From: Lingula anatina
Taxonomy: Eukaryota; Brachiopoda; Lingulata; Lingulida; Lingulidae
NCBI RefSeq assembly: GCF_001039355.2
Contig: NW_019775540.1
Location: 217,857-281,856 of the forward strand
Length of the DNA stretch: 64,000 bases
Direction: 5' to 3'
Shown here: piece after piece, positions 1 through 38,200 of the stretch
Layout of the letters: each line of letters starts with the position of its first letter
Numbering within the stretch: the first letter of the stretch is position 1
Notes under the pieces: generated by a model
Told to the model about the DNA's origin: nothing
Database searches by the model: none
The model's input: the letters and a program-made list of their open reading frames with translations, nothing else
Made by a program: the position numbers and the translations under genes

Positions 1-24543
<24,543 letters not shown>

Positions 24544-24928
24544 TCGTGCAAGATTTTGTTCCAAAACATTGTCGCGCTTCCTACAGGGACGACTCCATGT
24601 GTCTTTGGTCCAATCAGATCGGGTGTTTGTTTTTAGAAATGACGTGTATGTAAGCGCTGCGTTGAATGGCTACTTGCAAAAAATCTCACCTACTGCAATC
24701 GCAGAAAACTGATCCACTGGCAAACGGTGATGACAGGCGACCTCCTCTCTCTTTTTTTTTCAAAATAATATTGGCGCAAACCCCACCAGTAATGATGACA
24801 ATACCGAATCTGATATCAAAGAACTAAATTTATGTCAATTTGCACTAAATTGGACTGTGGCCCTGTAAAAGTTTTATTTACATTTGAATTTTAATTTCCC
24901 TGGTGTATAATGAAAGTAGTTGTATAAA

Positions 24929-24974
24929 ACTAAGATCTAATATACCATAATATATCCGTTTATTAGATCTTAGT
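24929..24974. repeat. Perfect 14-bp inverted repeat (hairpin)
   Basis: ACTAAGATCTAATA at 24929-24942 pairs with TATTAGATCTTAGT at 24961-24974, loop 18 bases. Lies between two genes; could be a cut-down mobile element or a structure near the transcript ends. Confidence 0.7.
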
Positions 24975-25776
24975 ATAAAATATCCCCAGTTTTCTAGGGC
25001 TAACAATTCTAGTAACCAGACACTTGCTTACGTATGGCAAAGGAGTAGCCCAAGCACCTTTAATTCAACCTAACCCCTCCCCCTCCATGTACAAACACAC
25101 GCACACACACACACACACTATTAAAGATGCCACAGAATTGTTGCCTACTGTTGCATTGTAGTTGCATAAGGATAAAGACAGGTGCAAAACAGAGTAATGA
25201 GGGGCACAGCAATGTGAAATGCTTGGTTAAGCCTTTTTTTTCAAGTACACGTGGGGGGGGGGGGTAACATATTTTAATTGGTGCCACAAGTACTTTTTTT
25301 TTCAAAGAAATCATTTATGTTAACTTGAAATGCTCAAATATATAGGGACAATATTTATTTCAAGTGATACTTTTTACTCCTACAGTTCAGACATATAATT
25401 ATTTCAACTTTTATTAGCTGAGAATGATCACTGCTTGAACATTCTGAGAAAAAAACAGTTACAATTAATGAAATGATCTTACATACACATTCCACAAGTA
25501 CATGTTTTTGGAATTAAGTCATTAACATTCATTTCAAACCAATTTGAAATGAGAAAAATTATTAACATTACTAGTGTAAGCATCACCTCATTGTTTTAAG
25601 TTTATCCTATCAATCACAAATACCAAAATCATTTCACAACAATGTTGACAAATCTTCACAATATTCTAGGTACGTAGAGTCATTCAATATCATCACTGAA
25701 TCTGACACCAAATCTTACCAGTTATAAACACACTACTCAGCGATACTCGTGAACCAAAAATAATTCAATCTTATTT

Positions 25777-25782
25777 TTTATT
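25777..25782 (-). terminator. Candidate poly(A) signal of the properdin-like gene
   Basis: AATAAA on the minus strand about 740 bases after the stop at 26525. Another lies at 25354-25359. Which one is used cannot be told from sequence. Confidence 0.3.
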
Positions 25783-26524
25783 TCTTCCATCACAACTGCA
25801 CAATAGTGCACACACGCTGTGCTGAGCTGTCAGCTAGCTCAACCATGCCCCTAACAAGGCTTATTCTTTTCATCATGTTCTTTATTCCATAGTCACAGAC
25901 CCTAGAGGAAATGAGGGCTTGAGCTTCTTCCACTTTAAAACTTTTTTTAGCAGCATCTGTCTTTAAACACAAAAAGGGGGGACAGATTGGGGGGGGGGGG
26001 TTAAGAGGGATTTCCCCTTTCCCTTTTTTTAACTTAGTGGTAATTAAGTTCTCCCTACAATTAAAATTTGTTTGAATTCCTTTGGGTCTGCATGGACAAA
26101 TGTATAGTATAAGAGATTGCTCCTGACTGAGAGAAGCCATTTGAGTATATAATTAAAAGTCTTGGAAGTCTCTTCTGTAATATTCATTGTAATATGTAGT
26201 TCTTATGATGTGGCTATGTTTGACAGGTAAGCGAGATCTCCAATTATAATGTTCATAATATGAGCAGTTCTTTATACTGGGTATCATCATGTTCATAACA
26301 ACAATAATTTAAAAATAACATGTACAATAAAAGAATTTATGTTCAAAAGTATGCAAGTAGAAGATTTCCTGGATTGGAAGGACAGATATTGGAATCTATT
26401 TGTACATAGCTCCCATAATTTAATCTTATGATGTTTTGAGCATCCTTTTCACAATAATGTCATAATGGTTTAAAACCATCCCTTCTGATTTACGCATAAA
26501 TACATTTACACAAAACTTGTTCTG

Positions 26525-27301
26525 TCAGTTTTTGTCTTTTGAAGAGTATTCTTTATCATAACTGTTATACTTCTTGTAGTGATAAAGATGATTGAAGTTA
26601 AAGAATCCGTAGGGATATTCGTAGAACTTGTCGTAGCCGCTACCCTGACTGCTCCCGACTTCATCATCATCATTCATAACTGAGTCATCCTCCTGGAATT
26701 GACAAAAAAATAATTAACAATTTCAAGGTTAACATATTTCAAGAAAAACAATATTTAGAACTGATTGTTGTATCCGATGTAAGTAGTTATAGTCTTTTAG
26801 AAATAACCACTAAAAAAACACCTTAAAATCACTACAAGTATACATGGCCAGTATTGAAAGAATGAAGAATTTAATTATTGAAAGGGAATAGACAAATAAA
26901 TATTAAATAAACTAGAGGATCAGAGAGGCGATACCGCCTCCTGGTATTGTACCACCAGCTGGAGTAAGCGTAATTGTATGGGAAAAATGTGGGAAGGGGG
27001 GTAGGACATCATTTAAGTGTTGTGATTGAATGTGGGGAGTGCAGTAATGATTTCTGTTATATGATATGATTTTTAATTNTGATAAACAAACAAACAAACA
27101 AACAAATAAATACAAAGGTGTATGTATGATTAAAACAGTTAAAGAAAGACTAAACAAACAAACAAACAAATGACGAAAATTATTAATAGGAAATAAAAAA
27201 TTCCCATGGACCACTAACCTGATCGCACTCCACTTCGCTCCCATCTGAATTCCAGCCTCCTCCTGACCCTGACCCCTCAGAGTGACCTCTAGTGGAACAT
27301 C
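26525..27301 (-). CDS. Properdin-like tail exons and stop
   Basis: 27301-27219 encodes a Gly/Ser-rich linker (GHSEGSGSGGGWNSDGSE) and 26692-26525 an acidic stretch (EDDSVMNDDDE) then YDKFYEYPYGFF...HYKKYNSYDK before TGA. No domain recognised. A single N at 27079 falls in the intron between them. Confidence 0.75.
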
Positions 27302-28794
27302 CTGGAGTAAGAAAATAGAAACATGCCCATGCAGTAACATCAACATTTTTATTCAGCCTATCATATACACTGCATGCCAGAATTATTAAATGTGAAAAAG
27401 ATATTTAAATATCAAAAACATTATAGTTATAATTATGGCTCTCAGATCTTACCTTTTCTTTGTCTTATTTGAGTGTCTGGTACTGATTTACCACACAAGA
27501 GGCTTTTACAAGCTACAATTTCATAGTTGCTTCCTAAAAATAAATTATTTTGAAAAGATGAGCACAATACTTTAAGAAGTAGGTTAAATTAAAATGCTAT
27601 ATTAGTTATACACCCAATATTGTGGAAACATTGATGAAGTAAAATATATATAGTCTAACTTTTTTTCTACAAACGTTAATCATATTAATTTAATTATCAA
27701 TCATTTACGTTTCACAATTCTTAAAAATTACAAAGAGAGTGACAAGGTGAAAATGAAAACATATATTAACTGATATATAAAAGATAAACCTGTATGAATC
27801 AGAACAGTCACTCTCTCATTAAATACATAACTATTACAAATTAACAAAATGTATCATTTTATAACAAATCACCTATGCAGTCATTGCCATTGTTCTGTGG
27901 TTCTGGACAGGAGCAGTTCCTGAACCTTGCCTTGTAGCCACTCCCACAGGACTGGGAACACACCCCCCACTCCGCCCACGAACACCAGTCACCATGACCT
28001 GAAATACAGAAACACACACATTACGTATGTTTTGGGTAAAGAGAAAAGAGGGAAGATCAAGAACAGCATGGTGCAGAACTGTGTCCGAGTTGTGAAGAGT
28101 CAACTGCATGTATAGTACATGTCAGACTGTACAGTATAAGTACTTACTTGGGCATGTTATATTGTTGTGACACTTCCTTTGTTCAGTAGCATCTCCTATA
28201 CAGTTAAGGCCGCCCAGTTTGGGGCTGGGGTTGTTACAAGCTCGGAATCTGAGCTGCACCCCTCTGATACCACTACACGGTGGAGCCTCACATGTACTCC
28301 AGGAGGACCACGACGACCAGCCACCATTAACTGATGGAAAACGAAAGGTAATAAAATAAATAATTTTTTTTAATGAATAAATAAATTTTCTTGAAACATT
28401 GTTTTGTTCAATATATACCTTTTAAAATGTTGATTGAAAGTCCATGGACATAAAAGTTACAAAATTAATCTATAATAATCAAAAGATATTAAAATATATA
28501 TTTGGTGTTTGATAAATTTAAACAATTCTTATAATTATGATCATGCTGCCTTAGAGGTTACTTTTGGAACAAATACATGTACATGTCAGCTCCCATTTCC
28601 ATCCCCATTGACTCTGTATATTGCCCTAACACATTAATGGTATATTTCCATCCATCCATCCATGTTCAAATGGGTGAGAGGCAAATATGGGCATTTTCAC
28701 TTAAAAGTTAAGGAAATCTTGTTCTGCAAACTGTTTATATACAGTTTTATCTTTCATGCATTCATCCAACCAAGAGATCTGTTTGTGTCGTGTG

Positions 28795-28829
<35 letters not shown>

Positions 28830-31800
28830 ACCCCATGTCAAACTTAAAAAAAAATTAAGTATTTTTCAATACCTGGACATGCTATATCCACATAACAAGA
28901 GAGTACATCAGTGTCGTTGCCAGTGCATGGCCGGCCACCAAAACGTGGTCGTGGTGCCACACACTCTCGCGACCTTGTGTGGCTGCCTGTCCCGCATGTC
29001 ACTGAGCATGGAGTCCAGTCAGTCCACAATGACCAATCACCATCAACTATTGGACAAAAAACATATCAATTTGTTAATTGCATTGAAATTGAAATATAAC
29101 AAGTTATAATTCTGCTCAGTAATTAAGTAGTACAGGCCTGTAGCCAGGGGGGTTCATTAGAACACCCTTTTCAGGGGCGGATTTAGGCCGTCTTCTGGGT
29201 CTTCCGGAAGATGGTCAGATTTTCAAGTTTTCATTGACAGGTATCTAATTTTTTCTGTTGGAAGACGGTCAAAATTGGAAGATGAATCAACAAAGATAAT
29301 TTGGAAGACTGTCAGAAAATAGCTCTGGATCCGCCCCTGCTTTTTGCTGGGCAAAGGGCCCCTCTGGGTATAATTTTATCTACTTACACAAAAGCTTTAT
29401 GGTAAAAAGTCACTTATGAGCCTGTAGTAATTAAGTAACACTTACTCTTTGAATTAATTACCAGTAGAACTTTACTGCACCTCAGGGCTATTACAATTAT
29501 TTCAATCACTTCACATATGATAATCTTTTAGAACAAAATGGAACACATCTGGCTTAAGTTTTCATAAAATATTACATGCCTTGATTTGCAATTCAAGGTT
29601 ATTAATTATAATTAAGGCCTACAGAGGTACATAATTTATGGGGTAGCTCAGAAAAGAGACACATTAAAAATTAATTTAACCAATTTATTATATGACTGTA
29701 TAATCATAAACATTATTCAGTTTGAAGTTAATAATTCCGTGATCACCTACTTGGGCACTTCTTAAGTGTGCATCGTTTCTTTTGTTTGTGCATCCCTGTA
29801 CATTCCTGGCCGCCATGTTGTGGCGCTGGGTTGTTGCACTCTCGGCTTCGTACTAGTCTGCCATTACCACATGTCTTACTGCAGGTGCTGTAGCCTGACC
29901 AGGCACCCCAACCACCATCAACTGAAGCAATGACACAGTGATAGAATGTAAATACAAATCATGGTTTATTTTCTTGGGAAAGGTTGCTTGGACAGATAAT
30001 GTGCATTTTTGCTGTGAAATTCTAAATCTTTTATATTATCAAGGCACCTAGGAGAGTTTCAATTATGGATTCCATTTATTTTCCTTCTTTCTTATTTATT
30101 AATTTATTTATTGCCAATAGGAAGTTGAATCTTAAAGATAATTCATGAATACATGTATCTCAAACAGTCCAGAAACAATGCACATGCACAAACAACATGC
30201 ACACACACATGCATGCCTGTTTTGAACCCAACATGTCCTACCTGGACAAGGCTGTGTCTTACAGACTTGACTCTGTGTAGTGTTACCCACGCAGTCCTTG
30301 CCTCCATGCTCCGGCCTGGGGCTGTTACAGAACCTCTGTCTTCTCTGAATTCCACCATTACAGCTAGCAGAGCAGGACTCCCAGGGATGCCAAGGACCAA
30401 AACCTCCATCAACTGGAATAAAACATGTAGGGCCTATGGGCAGGGGCGGATTTAGGCCGTCTTCTGGGTCTTCCGGAAGACGGTCAGATTTTTAAGTTTA
30501 CATTGACGGGTATCTAATATTTTCTGTCGGAAGACGGTCAAAAATTAAGGACGAATTAACAAAGAAAATCTGGAAGACTGTCAGAAAATATGTCTGGATC
30601 CGCCCCTGTATGGGTGTGTCCCCAATGAAACTATCAAACTAGGTAAATTGATCCAACTCTGCTGACACTCTTGCTGAATGCAATTAGATTAATTGAATAG
30701 CATGCCTCCTTGAGCAGCTAGGGGATAATATACTTTTTAGTACATTCTATTGCACTCAAAACAAAGTGGAAAGGCTCCCAGGGGACAAATCAATACTTCC
30801 TGTCCATACTGACTGGACAATGCTGTCTGTCCATACTAACCTGGACAATACTGCCTGTCCATACTAACCGGGACAATACTACCTGTCCATACTAACCGGG
30901 ACAATACTACCTGTCCATACTAACCGGGACAATACTGCCTTCCCATACTAACCTTGACAATACTGTCTGTCTATACTATTCTGGACAATACTGTCTGTCT
31001 ATACTATTCTGGACAATACTGTCTGTCCATACTAACCTGGACAATACCCCATACTGACCTGGACAATACTGTCTGTCCATACAAGGTCTCATCTGGTCTG
31101 GAGTGCCGGGGCAGCCACCTGCAGGACATAGCCGTGTTCTCTGCTTGGCTCCAGCTCCACAAGACTTACTGCACTTGCCCCACTCTCCCCATTCGGCCCA
31201 TTCTAAAAATATGAAAATAATGGTAATGTAACCTGGAATGGTATGTACAAAGCACTTGGGTAGCCAAGTAGCTAGGTTGACTTGTGATCAGTTACATACA
31301 TGTACTACCACAGAAGATGTAGAGGAGTTAAGTGGTTCCTCATCCTAGTTGAAAGGTTGGATCATTTTAAAGTATGTCAAAAAGTGTTTTCATACGCCAT
31401 ATAAGTGCATATGGCAAGAGTTTCCAACACAACACAAATAAATTAAATTTACATGCCANAAAGAGAAAAGAGGGAAGATCAAGAACAGCATGGTGCAGGA
31501 CTGTGTCCGAGTTGTGAAGAGTCAACTGCATGTATAGTACATGTCAGACTGTACAGTATAAGTACTTACTTGGGCATGTTATATTGTTGTGACACTTCCT
31601 TTGTTCAGTAGCATCTCCTATACAGTTAAGGCCGCCCAGTTTGGGGCTGGGGTTGTTACAAGCTCGGAATCTGAGCTGCACCCCTCTGATACCACTACAC
31701 GGTGGAGCCTCACACGTACTCCAGGAGGACCACGACGACCAGCCACCATTAACTGATGGAAAACGAAAGGTAATAAAATGAATAATTTTTTTTAATGAAT

Positions 31801-32216
31801 AAATAAATTTTCTTGAAACATTGTTTTGTTCAATATATACCTTTTAAAATGTTGATTGAAAGTCCATGGACATAAAAGTTACAAAATTAATCTATAATAA
31901 TCAAAAGATATTAAAATATATATTTGGTGTTTGATAAATTTAAACAATTCTTATAATTATGATCATGCTGCCTTAGAGGTTACTTTTGGAACAAATACAT
32001 GTACATGTCAGCTCCAATTTCCATCCCCATTGACTCTGTATATTGCCCTAACACATTAATGGTAAATTTCCTTCCATCCATCCATGTTCAAATGGGTGAG
32101 AGGCAAATATGGGCATTTTCACTTAAAAGTTAAGGAAATCTTGTTCTGCAAACTGTTTATATACAGTTTTATCTTTCATGCATTCATCCAACCAAGAGAT
32201 CTGTTTGTGTCGTGTG

Positions 32217-32258
<42 letters not shown>

Positions 32259-35200
32259 TGTGTTTACCCCATGTCAAACTTTTAAAAAAAATTAAGTATT
32301 TTTCAATACCTGGACATGCTATATCCACATAACAAGAGAGTACATCAGTGTCGTTGCCAGTGCATGGCCGGCCACCAAAACGTGGTCGTGGTGCCACACA
32401 CTCTCGCGACCTTGTATGGCTGCCTGTCCCGCATGTCACTGAGCATGGAGTCCAGTCAGTCCACAATGACCAATCACCATCAACTATTGGACAAAAAACA
32501 TATCAATTTGTTAATTGCATTGTAATTGAAATATAATAAGTTATAATTCTGCTCAGTAATTAAGTAGTACAGGCCTGTAGCCAGGGGGGTTCATTAGAAC
32601 ACCCTTTTCAGGGGCAGATTTAGGCCGTCTTCTGGGTCTTCCGGAAGACGGTCAGATTTTCAAGTTTTAATTGACAGGTATCTAATTTTTTCTGTTGGAA
32701 GACGGTCAAAATTGGAAGATGAATCAACAAAGATAATTTGGAAGACTGTCAGAAAATAGCTCTGGATCCGCCCCTGCTTTTTGCTGGGCAAAGGGCCCCT
32801 CTGGGTATAATTTTATCTACTTACACAAAAGCTTTATGGTAAAAAGTCACTTATGAGCCTGTAGTAAGTAACACTTACTCTTTGAATTAATTACCAGTAG
32901 AACTTTACTGCACCTCAGGGCTATTACAATTATTTCAATCACTTCACATATGATAATCTTTTAGAACAAAATGGAACACATCTGGCTTAAGTTTTCATAA
33001 AATATTACATGCCTTGATTTGCAATTCAAGGTTATTAATTATAATTAAGGCCTACAGAGGTACATAATTTATGGGGTAGCTCAGAAAAGAGACACATTAA
33101 AAATTAATTTAACTAATTTATTATATGACTGTATAATCATAAACATTATTCAGTTTGAAGTTAATAATTCTGTGATCACCTACTTGGGCACTTCTTAAGT
33201 GTGCATCGTTTCTTTTGTTTGTGCATCCCTGTACATTCCTGGCCGCCATGTTGTGGCGCTGGGTTGTTGCACTCTCGGCTTCGTACTAGTCTGCCATTAC
33301 CACACGTCTTACTGCAGGTGCTGTAGCCTGACCAGGCACCCCAACCACCATCAACTGAAGCAATGACACAGTGATAGAATGTAAACAAATCATGGTTTAT
33401 TTTCTTGGGAAAGGTTGCTTGGACAGATAATGTGCATTTTTGCTGTGAAATTCTAAATCTTTTATATTATCAAGGCACCTAGGAGAGTTTCAATTATGGA
33501 TTCCATTTATTTTCCTTCTTTCTTATTTATTAATTTATTTATTGCCAATAGGAAGTTGAATCTTAAAGATAATTCATGAATACAGGTATCTCAAACAGTC
33601 CAGAAACAATGCACATGCACAAACAACATGCACACACACACGCATGCCTGTTTTGAACCCAACATGTCCTACCTGGACAAGGCTGTGTCTTACAGACTTG
33701 ACTCTGTGTAGTGTTACCCACGCAGTCCTTGCCTCCATGCTCCGGCCTGGGGCTGTTACAGAACCTCTGTCTTCTCTGAATTCCACCATTACAGCTAGCA
33801 GAGCAGGACTCCCAGGGATGCCAAGGACCAAAACCTCCATCAACTGGAATAAAACATGTAGGGCCTATGGGTGTGTCCCCAATGAAACTATCAAACTAGG
33901 TAAATTGATCCAACTCTGCTGACACTCTTGCTGAATGCAATTAGATTAATTGAATAGCATGCCTCCTTGAGCAGCTAGGGGATAATATACTTTTTAGTAC
34001 ATTCTATTGCACTCGAAACAAAGTGGAAAAGCTCCCAGGGGACAAATCAATACTTCCTGTCCATACTGACTGGACAATGCTGTCTGTCCATACTAACCTG
34101 GACAATACTGCCTGTCCATACTAACCGGGACAATACTACCTGTCCATACTAACCGGGACAATACTGTCTTCCCATACTAACCTTGACAATACTGTCTGTC
34201 TATACTATTCTGGACAATACTGTCTGTCTATACTATTCTGGACAATACTGTCTGTCCATACTAACCTGGACAATACCCCATACTGACCTGGACAATACTG
34301 TCTGTCCATACAAGGTCTCATCTGGTCTGGAGTGCCGGGGCAGCCACCTGCAGGACATAGCCGTGTTCTCTGCTTGGCTCCAGCTCCACAAGACTTACTG
34401 CACTTGCCCCACTCTCCCCATTTGGCCCATTCTAAAAATATGAAAATAATGGTAACCTGGAATGGTATGTACAAAGCACTTGTGTAGCCAAGTAGCTAGG
34501 TTGACTTGTGATCAGTTACATACATGTACTACCACAGAAGATGTAGAGGAGTTAAGTGTTTCCTCATCCTAGTTTGAAAGGTTGGATCATTTTAAAGTAT
34601 GTCAAAAAGTGTTTTCATACGCCATATAAGTGCATATGGCAAGAGTTTCCAACACAACACAAATAAATTAAATTTACATGCCAAAAAAAAACAAAAAAAA
34701 AAAAAAAAAAACAGAGAAAAAAAATATAACCCAACCCCAAAAATGTTAAAACTGCTCCTTCTTCAAACTTCTGAAATGCTTTGTTTGATGTTATATTTTA
34801 ATGTTGGAAAGCTTTTGTAATGTAAAATGTATTAAAACTAACAGATTTTANAAAAAAAAAAAAAAAAAAAAGAAAAAAAAATATAACCCAACCCCAAAAA
34901 TGTTAAAACTGCTCCTTCTTCAAACTTCTGAAATGCTTTGTTTGATGTTATATTTTAATGTTGGAAAGCTTTTGTAATGTAAAATGTATTAAAACTAACA
35001 GATTTTAAAGTATAAAAAAAATCATCTCTCAACAACAAATTATGATGGTATGGCTATCAACTTCACTGTACATTGTATTTCAGATAGTGATATTTTGTTT
35101 TATATCAAAAATATTTTACCTTTATACCATCATATATTAATCATTGTCATCATTTTTATGATTTCACAGTGTTTGTAGTTACTGTTACAGCAGTAACAAC

Positions 35201-38200
35201 AGCAGTAGTAGCAGCAGTACAGTGGTGTGTTTTTCATTTATTTACCTCCCATCTTATGTAGCGGGGGTTTTGCTGGGGTGGTCTTTGTCAAATCACTGCA
35301 TTTTCTGCATTCATAAAACTTCTTCCCAAGCGAGACCTGAAATGGAAAGAAAATACAGAATGTCAGTAAAATGACTTTGAAAATAAAATGCTTTACAAAA
35401 GGCAAAGTCCAATTACTGAATGCATTTCAACTCATATAATTGTTCTTTTACATTTGCAATTATTATAACATAAATTTGTGTATTGGTATCATAACAGACT
35501 GAAATGGACAAATATTTAGCATTGAACCAGTTTTAAAATTAATACAATCTAGCTGACAATGATGAAAATACTGTAGTATTTATTTCATTCAACTTAAAAC
35601 AATAGGAATGTGTATAACTGTTACAGTAAAAGACTATAAAAACATGAGTCAACAAGAATGATAAAATAAATTACTTTTTCAGTCAAAAACATAAAAGTTT
35701 AAATTTATAACATGTAACTAGTATACAACGGCAAAATGGTGGGTTTTATTCTTTGGATCAAAAACGTATTACTAGTAATATAATAATAGCTCACCAGAGC
35801 CACTGCGTAGCCATCTGCATTACTTCTGGCACAGCAGTGCTGTGGGGTGGGATACTTCCTGCGTACGATACCTTTACATCCTGAAACCTTGGTCACATAG
35901 CGGCGGAAACAGTAATAATCAGCACCTGTAACTGAATGATGACAGCGAATTTTAGACAAATGTTTGAACGAGGAATAAGAATTTCTTACTTTTTCTAATA
36001 GTTAATATTGATTTTTTTTTTTTAATAATGAAGAGAGTACAAGTGTATTAAGATATCAATCAGCACCTGTGACTGGATGATAGTGAATTCTAGATAAATG
36101 TTTGAAAGATTTATAAGGTCTTTTAAGGAATTTCTTTCTTTTTTCTAATAGATAATATTAATTTTTAATAATGAAGATCGTATAAGTACAAAGATATCAA
36201 GTCATATAAAAAAATAGTTTGTACAAAATATTAATGCCTCATCTTGCAATCATGAGCAGAAAATTGCTAAATGACGCACACTAGCAAGAATCCCAACTCC
36301 ACTTCCTGTCGCGATCAATATTTCACACAAAAAATATCAGTCATGCACAATTAGCCAGATTATTTTGGATAAGTGCACTTAACATTATTACTGGTATAGA
36401 CAATTTCACTTCCACAGACAGCTATCTAGAGAATATGAAAATGTGTGACAGTGTGTAGTGAAGTGAGACAATTAATTAATATCCAGTTGGTGCCAGCAAG
36501 AAAAACTCTCACCAGTGCCAGCTACGATAGTGCTGGCAAGTAAAATTCTGACCACTGAATCAAAATACTCAACTAGCAAAAATTAATTTCAAAACAAACC
36601 ACAATGTACACACCTAACTTTTTAGAAGTTCTCTCTCCAAATCTAGATGAGACCAGAAGAATTTCCGTCATGTCTAGAATGTGACGGTGACAGGGGAGAT
36701 AACGTGGGCCATACCAGGGAAGATAAGTTTTATATTTACCATTTGTCTTTACCCTCAATACATAAAGTTTAATAAATAAACAGATTTCGGTATGTTCACC
36801 CTGAGGATCAGCAGTTACTGAAAACTTAAAATGGTGACCTATTATACATGTTAGTATATTTTTTGTTTTTATTGCTGATAATAGAGGTGAATTTCCTCTG
36901 AAACTCAGGGTGAAAAAACTACAGTAACAGCTCGGTCTTTTCATTGGGCAAAAAACAATCAACTTTTTATACACATAATTTTGGAACCACAAAAAAAATT
37001 ATACTTAGCATATAGCATTTCTGGTGCCTTTACTGCATAGAATAGAACTATTATGGTAGCCTATATTTCTATTTTGATGCTACTGTAACACTCAATAGTA
37101 ATGCTTTAATTTTTTTGTTTAACTTATGACGTAAAAAAATAAAGAATCTGTAAAATCCACACTTTTTCCATTGAAAAGACAGAGCCATTACCGTATGAAC
37201 ACTGAGACATCTTGCAAAAGGAGATGCACAAATATTCCTTTTCATGTATTACTGCATGGGGTGGTTCATCATTTATCATCAGTTAGCAAATTTTACCAAG
37301 GATCTTCATAAAATTCTCCCACAAATTTTGGCCCTATTTTTAGAGTGTCTAGTCCAATTCCTGTAACAGCTATTACCTTTTCCTGAAAGCTGCAAATACC
37401 ACCTATTTTCTACCTTGAGCAAATTCTTTTCAATCATTTTCTCAAAATTCCCTGCTGGTAAAAAGAGCTTGGTCAAATGTCAACAAATTGTGGAAGCATC
37501 TTCTAATTACAAACTATAATAGAGTGAGCATACAGAAGAAATTCAGAATTCAATTTACTAAATTTATTTCAAAGCTAATGAAGTATATACAGCACTCAGT
37601 CTGGTGAATCCAATTTCATTTTAATACAGGAAAGGGGGGTGGGGTGGGCGTGGGGGGGGGGGGTTCATTTGAGCCCCCCTAACAGCTCTGCCCAGCTCTC
37701 CCTGCTATGGAGATTTAAGCAGCATTGATGCAGGGCCTCAAATCCTTTCATCCATTTTGATAAGAGGTGGGGCAAAATTGATCACGTTGTCTTGGAAAAA
37801 AGGAGACTGACAACTTCACACTCTATATCTGCCACATACACAATTACTAGTAAAGAAAGATCAGACTCCAGCAAGGAGTACAATTCAAAAAGATAAGATA
37901 ATAAAATATGTATCATGAGTGAATGGTAAATTGACTCTGGGTCAAACAACATTGTATGTAAGTGATCACTGAAACATCTACTGGTGTATAATGAAAAATG
38001 CAAATGTAGCTTAATTGGCAGTAAATTTAAAGGATCTATAGTATATACTTATAAAACTTATCAAATGGTAGCATTTAAAACTATTTAAGTAAAGGTCTAC
38101 TTCAGCCCATGAGGATTTGTTGTGTTAAAAATAGAGTGTAAACAAGGATAGATTTAACAAGAAAAAAGTGCAAAAAAAAAAAAAAAAATAGAGTAAAAAA

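Larger units (their letters stand above)
24544..26524. other. Interval between TASOR start and properdin-like stop
   Basis: Holds the TASOR 5' UTR and promoter and the 3' UTR of the properdin-like gene, arranged head to tail. Seen: a CCAAT-type word at about 24606-24613, a near-perfect 14-bp inverted repeat at 24929-24974, a CA microsatellite at 25086-25118, and G-runs at about 25253 and 25990. No ORF with splice or homology support. Confidence 0.55.
28037..31456. repeat. 3.4-kb duplicated segment, left copy
   Basis: Exons and introns match 31459-34682 nearly base for base, with a few SNPs, microsatellite length changes, one 28-bp minisatellite unit and one 174-bp insertion (30441-30614). 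It ends exactly at the N at 31457; the right copy begins directly after it. Confidence 0.93.
31459..34682. repeat. 3.4-kb duplicated segment, right copy
   Basis: Partner of 28037-31456. Begins right after the N at 31457 in the middle of the intron between TSR 5 and the last TSR. Confidence 0.93.

Noticed and set aside
30441-30608. Assignment of the 168-bp element to the hAT superfamily
   Set aside because: The CAGGGGCGG ends are hAT-like, but the occupied/empty pair shows a six-base target duplication rather than eight, so the superfamily is left open.
30143-33843. Two ORFs starting MMEVLVLGIPGSPALL
   Set aside because: Out of phase with the TSR 2 exons; the correct frame gives a TSR with six cysteines.
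36573-36992. Minus-strand 139-codon ORF
   Set aside because: No domain, no splice context, composition like the surrounding intron of the properdin-like gene.
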